Source: Leadbetterella sp. (lineage in GTDB: Bacteria > Bacteroidota > Bacteroidia > Cytophagales > Spirosomataceae). From it: 64,000 bases of DNA. Numbering within the stretch: the first letter of the stretch is position 1; each line of letters starts with the position of its first letter. The stretch lies in the NCBI GenBank assembly GCA_019638185.1, contig JAHBUH010000002.1:186001-250000 (forward strand), read 5' to 3'. Under the pieces are notes generated by a model. The model did no database searches, was not told the origin of the DNA, and worked only from the letters and a program-made list of their open reading frames with translations. Positions 1-8,870 of the stretch are shown one piece after another. Both the position numbers and the translations under genes were made by a program.

Positions 1-1501
1 TCAGGAGCGCTGCGGCAGCGGCCTTGTCACCCGCCCTATATTTACATTCTGCCAAAGAATAGTAAATTTCAGCCAGTCGTATTTCGGCATAGGAGGAAGT
101 ATACTTATTGGGGTCGTTATCCGGATAATACGGATATTTAATAACACACACTCCCGAATTATGATCTGCTGAAGTCATATTAGATAATTTATTGGCGATC
201 GGCTGGCCCGGAGGTGTTGAATTAAATTGACCTACTGCGTCTCGTATATAGTATGGTGCGCCGCCATCCGGACCGTTTTTAATATAAACAGTTTCTCCTT
301 TTGCATTTTTATAATCAATATAACCATAAACAAACATTCCTTCCCTTTTGCTTCCACCAAGATTACGGTATTTTTTTAGTCGAAGATCATCAGGATACTT
401 TTGAAATTTAACAAAAGGCTTTCCCAATTGAAAGGCGTATTCTACACTATCTACATTCCTTCCTGGTTGCATGGCATACCTGGGGTTAAATCCGCCATAT
501 GGGGTAGCCGGAGGTACAAATGAAAAATAGGGTTCTGTGTTAAAGGGCATGGTCCATTGGTATAAACCTACACCATAATGGTAATGAGTGCCGCTATAAC
601 TGCCCGGAAAGCCAAAGATCACTTCGGGCGATGCCGCATTTGTGTAATCGAAAGGAGCATCCCATCTGTCTTCCAGACCACATTTGCCGTATTTGCCATC
701 GATAATGTCCTGACAAATTATAGCACAATCATTGTATTTATCTTGTCCTATATAAACCTTAGCATTAAGATAGAGCCTTGCCAATATAGAGGCTGCCGCT
801 GTCTTTGTCCACCGGCCATTCCAATTATTAACCGACCCAAATTGCTCCCTGGTAAACAGATCGGGCAGCGCTTCTTTTAATTCTTTTTCAATAAAATGAA
901 AGGTTTCCTGCGGCGTAGATTGTTCTTTCCCTTTCGTTTCGTTTTGCACTTTAGTAATGATCTCAATATTGCGATACAGATCAAACAAGCGCAGGTAGAA
1001 CCAGGCCCGCATAGTTCTAAGCTCTGCAATAAATTCTTTTACTTCGGCGTCTGTTAAATTAAATTTAGCCGGGTCAATCGCCTGGATATCCTCTATTGAA
1101 TTAGTGGACAGGGTTATCCCGGTATATAAAAGGTTCCATTGCGAAGAAGCAACCGGGTGCAAAGAGGTCCATGTGTGGTAATGCATTTGATAGTAAACGC
1201 CACCATCGAACCAGTCGCCCCCGCGTTTCGGGGTCATTATCTGGTCAGCCGTTAGTTCATTGATTGAAGCCTGGTTACCGGGAAGTCCTCCGTCCCACCC
1301 ATGTATAGAATAGTACGCGTGGTCAAAAGTTCTGAGAAAATCGCGGTATACATCTTCTTTCGTCTGCAAAAAGGTTCTTCCGTCAATCTTGTCATATACG
1401 TGTTCATCTAAATTTGTACAATTGTTAAAAGATAATACAATTCCCAATAACATCAATAATAAAGAACACGGAAACTGATGGTTTTTATTCTGTCTTTTCA
1501 T
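1..1501 (-). CDS. SusD/RagB-family outer-membrane lipoprotein (3' end cut by window)
   Basis: The minus-strand reading frame is open from an ATG at 1501 to the window edge, about 500 codons, so the C-terminus is missing. The N-terminus is a lipoprotein signal: basic start, hydrophobic stretch, then FNNC with a cysteine near residue 28. The body has the SusD/RagB pattern, including LRTMRAWFYLRLFDLY (a TPR-like helix) and the late AEIRLAEIYYSLAECKYRAG segment. SusD proteins sit on the cell surface as lids on a SusC channel and bind glycans or peptides. The SusC partner ends 40 bp upstream, on the same strand, so the two are probably co-transcribed. No glycoside hydrolase is visible nearby, so the substrate cannot be guessed. 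Confidence 0.93.
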   Translation of the reverse strand, partial: MKRQNKNHQFPCSLLLMLLGIVLSFNNCTNLDEHVYDKIDGRTFLQTKEDVYRDFLRTFDHAYYSIHGWDGGLPGNQASINELTADQIMTPKRGGDWFDGGVYYQMHYHTWTSLHPVASSQWNLLYTGITLSTNSIEDIQAIDPAKFNLTDAEVKEFIAELRTMRAWFYLRLFDLYRNIEIITKVQNETKGKEQSTPQETFHFIEKELKEALPDLFTREQFGSVNNWNGRWTKTAAASILARLYLNAKVYIGQDKYNDCAIICQDIIDGKYGKCGLEDRWDAPFDYTNAASPEVIFGFPGSYSGTHYHYGVGLYQWTMPFNTEPYFSFVPPATPYGGFNPRYAMQPGRNVDSVEYAFQLGKPFVKFQKYPDDLRLKKYRNLGGSKREGMFVYGYIDYKNAKGETVYIKNGPDGGAPYYIRDAVGQFNSTPPGQPIANKLSNMTSADHNSGVCVIKYPYYPDNDPNKYTSSYAEIRLAEIYYSLAECKYRAGDKAAAAALL

Positions 1502-1540
1502 TTTATTTATAGATTGATTCGTTATTAATAGGTTGATTCG

Positions 1541-4519
1541 TTAAAAATTTATCTGCAAGCCAAAAATGAGTTGGAGTGAAGATGGATAATAGGAAAGGCC
1601 GGTATTGATTCCGGGAGTGAGCCCGTTTATATTCACCATTTCAGGGTCCCCTCCTGTATATTTAGTAAACGTATGGAGATTCCTCCCGGTTACGTAAAGC
1701 CTGGCGGATTTTATATATTGCTGATTTTTTAAATGATGGGTATATCCCAGGCTTACGTTATCTAATTTTACCCAGTTTGCATTCTCCAGAAAATAATCCG
1801 ACAATGTAGAATAAGTTGCTGAATTGGTCACTTTAGAATATTTACTGTCCGGATCAAATGCTGACGTAAGAACATTGGCATTTTTTTGCTGTACCGGGGT
1901 GCCTACATAGAATGCGAAGGTGTTGAAAATCTGGTACCCAAATGCTCCCCGGAAATAAACCGATAGATCCCAGTTTTTATAAGAAAAATTATTGCCCAGA
2001 CTTGCGGTAAACTTAGGCAATCCATTTCCAATAAATTGCCGGTCATTGACACCAGACTTATCCCCTCTAATAATATTTCCAGCAGCATCATATACCAAAA
2101 TGGCGCCTGTAGAGTCTACTCCTGCAGATCTTTTCAAGTAGAAACTACCTATTCTTCTTCCTTCCTGTAGCCGTTGTATAGTACCCGGGCTTCCGGGAGC
2201 ACTCATATTGGCCATATCTATATAGGGTTGCCCGGTATATATCTGATTAGAAAAAGACTCAAATTTATTGCCTAATGTATAGCCGGTAAATGAGACATTA
2301 TAATTAAAATCTCTATTTTGAATAACATTTCCATTTAACTGCAACTGAAGACCCCAATTCTTCATACTGCCAACATTGGCAGTAATCGTACCAATAATGG
2401 CTGGTGGGTTGGGAATAGGATAGGATCCCAGAAGATCTTTATTTTCCCTGATGAAATAGTTCAGTGAGCCGCTTAGTCGATAATCCAACAGTTCAAAATC
2501 CAAACCAACATTATAACTGACCGTTTTCTCCCATGTCAGATCCCGATTAGGAGTTTGGCTGGGCCCATATCCCTGGTATAATTTACCATATAATGGGTAA
2601 TAACCATATTTAGTATAAAGTGGCAATGATGTATAGGCACCAAAATCCTGGTTGCCGGCAATTCCATAGTCAGCTCTCAGTTTTAAATCATTTATCCATG
2701 ATATATTTTTCATAAATGGCTCCTTACTCATACGCCATGCCGCTGACACCCCGGGGAAATAACCCCATTTATTGCCGTCTCCAAACTTTGAAGATCCCTC
2801 TTGTCTAAGACTGGCCGTTACAGAATATTTGTTCCTGAACTTATAACTCAGGCGTCCAAAGAAAGCAATTAACTTCGAATCATTCTGATAGCTATCAGCT
2901 CCGTTCACATCCTTTTGCAGGTTCCAAAGCCCTGCCCCAAGATTATTATACAGGAGCAGATCTGATGGGAAATCTGCATTGCTCGCATTAAACCCTCTGT
3001 TATTGAAATACGCATACGAATAACCGGCCAATAGATTGAAAGAATGGTTTTGGCTCCGAAAGGCGTAATTCCCGGTCCAATCGAAATTATACACATTGTT
3101 TACATTCAGGTTCTGATATGCAGAACTCAGTCCTTTTGCTGTTGCCGCGTTATAATTTGTTGCTGAAATACTATTGCTAGGCACAAATCCCATTCCATTA
3201 TTATTGGAATAGCTTTGCCCCAATGTTACAGTAGTAGACAAGTTATTCGTAATATCCATTTTTGCAGAGCCGCTAATATCCAAAAGGAAAATCCTGTTTT
3301 CACTTTTCACGAGCATTAACTCATCGAGAGGATTATTTGCATACAAAAATCCGGTCTGAATATTAGTATATCGGGTAGGATCCAAAGTATCTTTTATAGG
3401 TAACGTAGGACTGAGCGTAAGCGCCTTGTTAAAGGCATTGTAGCTGGCATTACTTTGATAAATAAATCTTGGAGCGGCATTGAAATTCAGTGTAAATAAT
3501 TTATTTTTTGTTTGATGATTAATATTCACCCTACCGCCATATTCTTTTCTTTTCGCTCTTAAATCGATGCCTTCTGATGTTTTATAATCGATTGAAGTAA
3601 TATAATTAGTTTGAACCGATCCGCCAGAGAATTGTATAGTATGCTTCTGACCCAAAGCAGGATTATTAGATACAGCTTTAAGCCAATCCGTATTATATCC
3701 ATAGTCATTGCCCATATTATGCTTTAAAAATTCATCATGGGAAAGCACTTTTAATTTATTAGTTATATAATCAAAGCTGAAATAACTATCCAAAAACATC
3801 TGTGGCTCACTGCTCCCCTTCTTTGTAGTAATAATGATGACTCCATTAGCACCCCGGGTACCATAGATAGCAGAGGCTGCGCCTCCCTGTAATACATCGA
3901 CCGATTCAATATCATTTTGATTAATGTTCAACATACTGGCACCAGGGACTCCGTTCACAATATAGAGAGGCCCAAGCCCGGCCTGACGGGAAGATATTCC
4001 CTGCAACTGCACGCTGGGTTGTGCATTAGGGTCTGCAGTGGACACATTAGTGATGGACAAACCCGCAACTTTACCCTGCATAGACATTAACGGGCCACTG
4101 TTTCCTGCAACGCTGGACAGGTCGTTAGGCCCCAAGTGTGCTACAGAGGTGGTGATCTCTTTTTTATTCAGGGTTGCATAACCTATATTTACAACTACTT
4201 CTTTTAGTTGTACTTCGGCGTACTCCAGTTTAATGTTCAAGTCCTGATTGCCTGAAAAATCTACCTCTTGCGTTTTGTATCCTACAAAAGAAATGACTAT
4301 AGTACCGATTGGGGTGGAAGATATCAACGTAAATCTTCCGTCCTTTTTTGTATCAGTCATTGTATTTTCGCCCTTGATCCGGACCGAAGCGCTGACAATA
4401 GGGTGACCGGACAAATCAGTGACCGTTCCGGTAAGCGTTACCTTTTGCTGGGCAAAGGAGCTAAAAGATAGGGTAATAAAAGCGAGGCAAGCGAAAAAAT
4501 AGTAAAAATTCTTTTTCAT
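1541..4519 (-). CDS. SusC/RagA-family TonB-linked outer-membrane receptor
   Basis: 992 aa. A signal peptide ends near FSSFAQ. It is followed by a carboxypeptidase-regulatory-like domain (about residues 26-110, VTLTGTVTDLSGHPI), a TonB plug (about 120-240, with the family hallmark SIYGTRGANGVIIITTKKG seen here as AIYGTRGANGVIIITTKKG) and a 22-strand-type barrel ending in an aromatic residue (F). The length is normal for SusC. It imports substrate delivered by the SusD lipoprotein encoded just downstream, using the proton-motive force through TonB. The next gene upstream on the same strand is a membrane-anchored AraC-type regulator, the usual control for such pairs. The gene is clearly more AT-rich than the DNA after 8.9 kb. 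Confidence 0.95.
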   Translation of the reverse strand: MKKNFYYFFACLAFITLSFSSFAQQKVTLTGTVTDLSGHPIVSASVRIKGENTMTDTKKDGRFTLISSTPIGTIVISFVGYKTQEVDFSGNQDLNIKLEYAEVQLKEVVVNIGYATLNKKEITTSVAHLGPNDLSSVAGNSGPLMSMQGKVAGLSITNVSTADPNAQPSVQLQGISSRQAGLGPLYIVNGVPGASMLNINQNDIESVDVLQGGAASAIYGTRGANGVIIITTKKGSSEPQMFLDSYFSFDYITNKLKVLSHDEFLKHNMGNDYGYNTDWLKAVSNNPALGQKHTIQFSGGSVQTNYITSIDYKTSEGIDLRAKRKEYGGRVNINHQTKNKLFTLNFNAAPRFIYQSNASYNAFNKALTLSPTLPIKDTLDPTRYTNIQTGFLYANNPLDELMLVKSENRIFLLDISGSAKMDITNNLSTTVTLGQSYSNNNGMGFVPSNSISATNYNAATAKGLSSAYQNLNVNNVYNFDWTGNYAFRSQNHSFNLLAGYSYAYFNNRGFNASNADFPSDLLLYNNLGAGLWNLQKDVNGADSYQNDSKLIAFFGRLSYKFRNKYSVTASLRQEGSSKFGDGNKWGYFPGVSAAWRMSKEPFMKNISWINDLKLRADYGIAGNQDFGAYTSLPLYTKYGYYPLYGKLYQGYGPSQTPNRDLTWEKTVSYNVGLDFELLDYRLSGSLNYFIRENKDLLGSYPIPNPPAIIGTITANVGSMKNWGLQLQLNGNVIQNRDFNYNVSFTGYTLGNKFESFSNQIYTGQPYIDMANMSAPGSPGTIQRLQEGRRIGSFYLKRSAGVDSTGAILVYDAAGNIIRGDKSGVNDRQFIGNGLPKFTASLGNNFSYKNWDLSVYFRGAFGYQIFNTFAFYVGTPVQQKNANVLTSAFDPDSKYSKVTNSATYSTLSDYFLENANWVKLDNVSLGYTHHLKNQQYIKSARLYVTGRNLHTFTKYTGGDPEMVNINGLTPGINTGLSYYPSSLQLIFGLQINF

Positions 4520-4830
4520 TTTGGTTGATTATTGGTTGAAATTTTTTTTAAATGATTCACCTTTCTGTCAGTCAATCGTGAGAAAGTATTAAAAATTCAA
4601 GACTCTATTGTCCTGAATCAGAAGGTTGTTTTTACAGCATTCTCACTATATGTATGATCTTGGACAGCATTTACAAGTGCTCAGTTAGCCTAATAATTTA
4701 CTTGTCACAGCGCAATTGAACCCGTTGCAAATATTAAACAACGTGAATAGCCGTTTCAAAAAAATTATAGGTGCAAAACTAGGTTGTCAAGAAGGTACAG
4801 AGACAACAATCAGGTTGAAAGAAACAATAA
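4520..4830. other. Intergenic region upstream of susC
   Basis: 311 bp between the SusC start and the 3' end of the regulator gene. It is AT-rich and holds no convincing reading frame. The only signal seen is a candidate minus-strand promoter, annotated separately, which would give an unusually long untranslated leader of about 250 nt for susC. No terminator hairpin or known riboswitch was recognised. Confidence 0.5.
4774..4809 (-). promoter_or_regulatory. Candidate Bacteroidota promoter for the susC-susD operon
   Basis: On the minus strand TAGTTTTG (4781-4774) matches the TAnnTTTG -7 box. TTG triplets at 4809-4807 and 4806-4804 lie 25 and 22 nt upstream, about the spacing expected for the -33 element. 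The start of susC is then about 250 nt downstream. Motif match only; short boxes like this occur by chance in AT-rich DNA. Confidence 0.35.
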
Positions 4831-7422
4831 CTATGTTGATTTTTTTGCCTTTAAGGCGTATTCTGAGGGCTTACAGCCATATTGCTGTTGAAAGCATTTA
4901 CTTAGATAGCTCGAGCTGCTAAACCCTACATTTTCAGCAATTTCTGCAATACTGAGCTCATTTTCTATAATCAATTGGGCTGCTCGTTGAAGTCGAATGC
5001 TGCGAATGAATAATGATGGAGACTTGTCTAACAATCCAACAAGCTTTCTATATAATCCTGTACGATCCATACAAAGATCACGACTTAATTGACCAACTGA
5101 ATAGTCTGGTTCGTTAAGATTTTTGTTGATGAATTCCATGGCCTTCCTAAGGAAATCCGTATCAGCTAAGTTATGTTGTTGAGCAGCTGCGTTGGAAGGT
5201 TCCTCCGTTTTGATTTCAGCGGATAGGTAGTTACCTTTCTCCGCTTCCAATAAATTACATTGGTCAATGAGGTTACGGATCCTTAACAACAAAATATCTT
5301 CATTGTGTTTACGTTTTAGCTTTCTCTTGGTATACGAACTATAGGAATAAGCGAAAAGGAATACAAATGATATTACTAAAGCAGTATAGATCATGTAGGC
5401 GAAATTGCTTTTCCACCAAGGTGGTGTTATAGTAATTGAGATTTTGGATGTTCCTACACTCCAGTCTACATTATCTGCTGAAGCGGCGACCAGCAAGGTA
5501 TAATTGCCCGGTGACAGATTGGTATAGGAAGCCCTAAGGATCCCTTTTTCAATAGCGCCTCCTGTTTGACTTTCATTGGCCACTGAGCGCCACTGTTGGT
5601 CAACACCTACCATCTTATACCGATAGTAAGTCTGTTCCGGATTCTGGTAGTTAAGTGCCGAAAACTCGAAAGTCAGAAAATTCTGATCATAAGACAATTC
5701 CAGATTTTTTGTGAAGGCAGGAGATTTTGATAAAATAATCCTATGGTCGTAAATATTTCCTATCTCTACAAGCTGTCCTTTTAGAAAGAGGTTGATAAAC
5801 ACCGGACGAAATGGAAGTGAAGCCTCTGTTTTGGTGTTTGATTTTAAGGTGTTGAATCCATTTATACCACCAAAATACAATGTACTATCTGCCGCCTGAT
5901 AAATGGATCCTAGACTGTATTCGCCATGAAGCGCACCATTTAGTGTATTAAAAGTAGAAAAATGTAAACGTTTGTCGGTGTCCTCAATATGAATTTTTGA
6001 AATTCCGGCGCTACTGGTCACCCAAATATCTCCGTTCCTATCTTCTAGCAGTGCCTGGATAAAATTATTAGAGAGGCCGTCTTTTGTATAGAATATTTGT
6101 TCTTTTTCAATTCCAGCTCTTAATAACCTCAGTCCATCTCGAGTTCCTGTCCACTTCCAACCACGGGAGTCGATAAGGCGCACGGTTTCATCGGCCTTAA
6201 GGTCCTTTGTAATATGGAGTTCATCGAACTTCTCTTTGATGAAACCTGGCAAAGCATATGTAGGAACCGGGATAAATTTATGACCATTGTCTCCGATAGA
6301 TTCGTATCTGTAGATCTGCTTTTGTGTTTTTACGTAAATATCTCCTGATGTATCCTGCGCAAAACCCAGTACCTCCAGATCAGTATCTTCTTCGTTAAAG
6401 TATGTTTTGCCAATGTGTCGTAGCTTAAATCTGGCAGGATGATAATACAGAAGTCCTTGATTCAGCGTTCCTACCCATATGCCCTGTCGCCTATCTGAAA
6501 AAATAGTAGTTATCATCGTTTGTATTTTCCTGCCTTCGACTGTCTTTAAAACTCGCATAAACGATTGTTCGTCTGTCTGAAGATTTATCATCCAGATACC
6601 ACCTTCACAGGTTATGTAGGCCGTGTCATCTGCCGTAACAATTAGGGTGTTTAACCTATAGTTCGTTTGTAAAATCGTTTTCCATTGTCTTTTGGAAATA
6701 TCAAAACTGAAAAAACCACCCTTTTTTCCGTTCCTTACCTGATAGATCTTTTTCCCGGACTTAATGACTAACGAAGTATTTGCGAAATCTCTGCGATATC
6801 TCTCCTGATAGGCAGGAGATACAAATTCCCAACTGGAGTCACTTAAATTGTAACAATATAATGATCCGGTATCGAAAAACAGAAAGACGTGATTCGGATC
6901 GGAAGTGATGTCTTGCAATTTTCCAGCTTGACGCGGTATGTTGATCGTGAATTTGCCACTTTTATGGATAAGTTTATCTCTTGACAATAACCAGATCCGC
7001 TTATTCTCATCCATGAAAATATCATCTATATTATTTATGATATCTTTGGATACTGCTGTGCTGAGGGGGTCTATATACTTCTCTGTACGTAGGTCAACGC
7101 ACATAAGCTTATGCTTTTCCTTTATCCAAAGTAACGAGTCGTTTCCTTGGTAAATTCGATAAAAACCATCATAATTTGGAAGAGGGAAAATATCACCCGG
7201 AAGCCTGTGGATATATCGGAAACAAGAACCATCATAAATATTGATACTGCCACTTGTCGTAAAAACCATTCTTCCATCGGGCAATTGCGAAATGTAACGG
7301 ATCTGGTTATCACTTAAACCCTGCGAGACATCAATGGTTGAAAAAACAAAATCCTGTGCGTCTGTCCTATTGAACAAACCAAATAAAATAAAAATCAATA
7401 AAATATGCTTAATTCTTGCCAT
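4831..7422 (-). CDS. Membrane-anchored sensor/AraC-type transcriptional regulator with beta-propeller and Y_Y_Y domains
   Basis: 863 aa. Signal peptide or first membrane segment at residues 5-20, then a long periplasmic region with two-component-regulator-type propeller repeats (DISQGLSDNQIRYI-like start; WVGTLNQGLLYY; GDIWVTSSAGISKI). A Y_Y_Y domain follows at about 560-655, then one membrane helix at about 660-685 and a C-terminal AraC helix-turn-helix (about 750-860, LSIAEIAENVGFSSSSYLSKCFQQQYG). The histidine-kinase, ATPase and receiver domains of full hybrid two-component regulators are absent, so signalling must pass straight from the periplasmic sensor to the DNA-binding domain. It lies upstream of the SusC/SusD pair on the same strand and is its likely regulator (inference from position). 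Confidence 0.88.
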   Translation of the reverse strand: MARIKHILLIFILFGLFNRTDAQDFVFSTIDVSQGLSDNQIRYISQLPDGRMVFTTSGSINIYDGSCFRYIHRLPGDIFPLPNYDGFYRIYQGNDSLLWIKEKHKLMCVDLRTEKYIDPLSTAVSKDIINNIDDIFMDENKRIWLLSRDKLIHKSGKFTINIPRQAGKLQDITSDPNHVFLFFDTGSLYCYNLSDSSWEFVSPAYQERYRRDFANTSLVIKSGKKIYQVRNGKKGGFFSFDISKRQWKTILQTNYRLNTLIVTADDTAYITCEGGIWMINLQTDEQSFMRVLKTVEGRKIQTMITTIFSDRRQGIWVGTLNQGLLYYHPARFKLRHIGKTYFNEEDTDLEVLGFAQDTSGDIYVKTQKQIYRYESIGDNGHKFIPVPTYALPGFIKEKFDELHITKDLKADETVRLIDSRGWKWTGTRDGLRLLRAGIEKEQIFYTKDGLSNNFIQALLEDRNGDIWVTSSAGISKIHIEDTDKRLHFSTFNTLNGALHGEYSLGSIYQAADSTLYFGGINGFNTLKSNTKTEASLPFRPVFINLFLKGQLVEIGNIYDHRIILSKSPAFTKNLELSYDQNFLTFEFSALNYQNPEQTYYRYKMVGVDQQWRSVANESQTGGAIEKGILRASYTNLSPGNYTLLVAASADNVDWSVGTSKISITITPPWWKSNFAYMIYTALVISFVFLFAYSYSSYTKRKLKRKHNEDILLLRIRNLIDQCNLLEAEKGNYLSAEIKTEEPSNAAAQQHNLADTDFLRKAMEFINKNLNEPDYSVGQLSRDLCMDRTGLYRKLVGLLDKSPSLFIRSIRLQRAAQLIIENELSIAEIAENVGFSSSSYLSKCFQQQYGCKPSEYALKAKKST

Positions 7423-7904
7423 GAATTAAATCACCTTTTTAGAATAAGTTCTATAGAAGTCAATCGATAATTAAGGTTTCTTCAGAAAGACTTTCACAAA
7501 AACCGTTTTAAATACGATTTCTGCCCCCTCTAAATTTTTAATTCTTTTTACCAAATATGGACTTAAAGGCACTATCATCCCGTCGCACCACCACATTTTA
7601 TACCTATTCAAATAGATTTGCCTAAGTCAGTCAATTCATATTCCATACTACGAGAACAATATCATAAACCACTTTGATCTATATTGGTTACTCTTGCATA
7701 TCAAACATAAGAATTTTGTGATAAATAGTAAAAAAATAGGCAAGTATATGTTTTTTTTCTACTTTCCAGAGCCTCATGCAATATATTTATTCGTAAAGTT
7801 TTCTGGCGGGGGTGGGATGGGACTTAGCGCTTTAAATGCTTTCAAGTAATTATGATAGCTGGAGAGAACAGGCCAGTACATCTTTTATCAGTTACGTCAT
7901 TTCT
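7423..7904. other. AT-rich intergenic DNA, no gene recognised
   Basis: About 480 bp between the regulator start and the decayed IS66 element. It is AT-rich with stops in all frames. It presumably holds the promoter of the regulator gene, but no clear TAnnTTTG box was found on the minus strand. A G-rich run near 7806-7820 is the only local oddity. The missing transposase tnpC of the IS66 element would belong here but no similarity was recognised. Confidence 0.4.
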
Positions 7905-8213
7905 TTGCCCGTACCTTTTCTTTTCTATTTCCCGAAAATCACCGAACAAAAGATTACTTGAACAAACTAATTATACTGGCAACCTCTCATTTCGATTGGC
8001 GATTCATTTCTATATTCAACGGATATGATTGTTCATGGAAATCTAATAATGGAACCAAAATACGATAACAGACTATAATACGAACACCTCATGAATGGTA
8101 GTCTGGCGACCCATCTCCGAAATAACCACTCCGCACAACACGTCAAAACTCTTGCGCATGTCACAATGACCATCATAAAAATAGAACCGGTGCCAGGAAC
8201 CTAATGAAAACAT
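7905..8213 (-). pseudogene. tnpB: IS66-type TnpB remnant (stops and frameshifts)
   Basis: From an ATG at 8213, four bases after the tnpA stop, the frame reads 46 codons (to a stop at 8073). These contain MFSL at the start and DMRKSFDVLCGVV, the signature of the IS66 Orf2/TnpB protein (family pattern: tDMRKSFDGLCGLV), followed by HEVFVL (family: GEVFVF). Normal TnpB is about 115 aa. Downstream, weaker resemblance in other frames (NERLPV; then EIEKKRYG, compare the family's C-terminal KKRKRY) continues to about 7905, so the gene looks nearly full length but broken by stops and shifts. The first part is secure; the C-terminal part is tentative. Confidence 0.7.
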
Positions 8214-8217
8214 AAGA

Positions 8218-8495
8218 CTATAAACGGATCAACTGTGCGATGAACTTAAGGTCTCCATTTACCTTCAGTCTCACTCCAATTGGATAGATGATCTCAATCA
8301 CGGTAGTGTTGATCAATGAAGTGCGTGACAGCTCCACAAACCCACCAGATCTCTTACCTGACTCCTGCTAACCCAGTAACACAGCGTTGATACCTTGATG
8401 CCTCGCAGCGAACAAAATACTTTTTGAGTAAGTCCGCTTACTCTCCATTCTTCAACAAGAGAGAGCATAAACTCTCTTTTTAATTCTTTAATCAT
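8218..8495 (-). pseudogene. tnpA: IS66-type TnpA (orf1) remnant with one frameshift
   Basis: The first frame (ATG at 8495) encodes a protein with VEEWRVSGLTQKVFC and STLCYW, the helix-turn-helix signature of IS66 TnpA. The open frame stops at 8313. Shifting by one base near 8350 restores the family's C-terminal half: GGFVEL, then TTVIEIIYPIGVRLKVNGD, ending at a TAG at 8218-8220. A single frameshift therefore inactivates the gene. tnpB follows with four bases between, the normal IS66 order. Terminal inverted repeats and target duplication were not found. Confidence 0.75.
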
Positions 8496-8870
8496 GGAGC
8501 AAAGCTACAAACGCGAAAAAGTCATGAAAGCATATAGTTCGCAGGGCGGATACAGACCAACTGTGTGAAAACGTATTTATCTTGAAACATAGGTTATCAG
8601 CTTATCTGATACAAATCTATATTTTTCAAGTCCGTTCGCTCAGAAAACCATTGTTACTAACTAAATTTCAAATACTTCAAAGAAATTTTTTAAATTTTAA
8701 TGGGACAGCAATGACCTAATATCATTAATATGATTGAAAGAGTAATTATTGAAAAGAGGAATTGTTGAGGGGGATCAAACTTTGGACATAGAAATGAATA
8801 CATCAAGCCCATAGGGGTGACAAGAGAATTGGAAATTATTTTAAAGTCTTTTTTAACTGTGAGAGGATAA
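8496..8870. other. Intergenic DNA between IS66 remnant and uvrA
   Basis: 375 bp, AT-rich, no credible reading frame. The part next to tnpA (about 8496-8570) should contain the IS66 leader and left end, but no terminal repeat could be identified without the partner end. Base composition changes sharply at about 8.87 kb, where uvrA begins. Confidence 0.4.

Noticed and set aside
4520-4830. Riboswitch in the long susC leader
   Set aside because: No known aptamer pattern or paired stem could be recognised by eye.
1-7422. A complete polysaccharide utilisation locus
   Set aside because: Only SusC, SusD and a regulator are visible; no glycoside hydrolase, lyase or esterase in the window.
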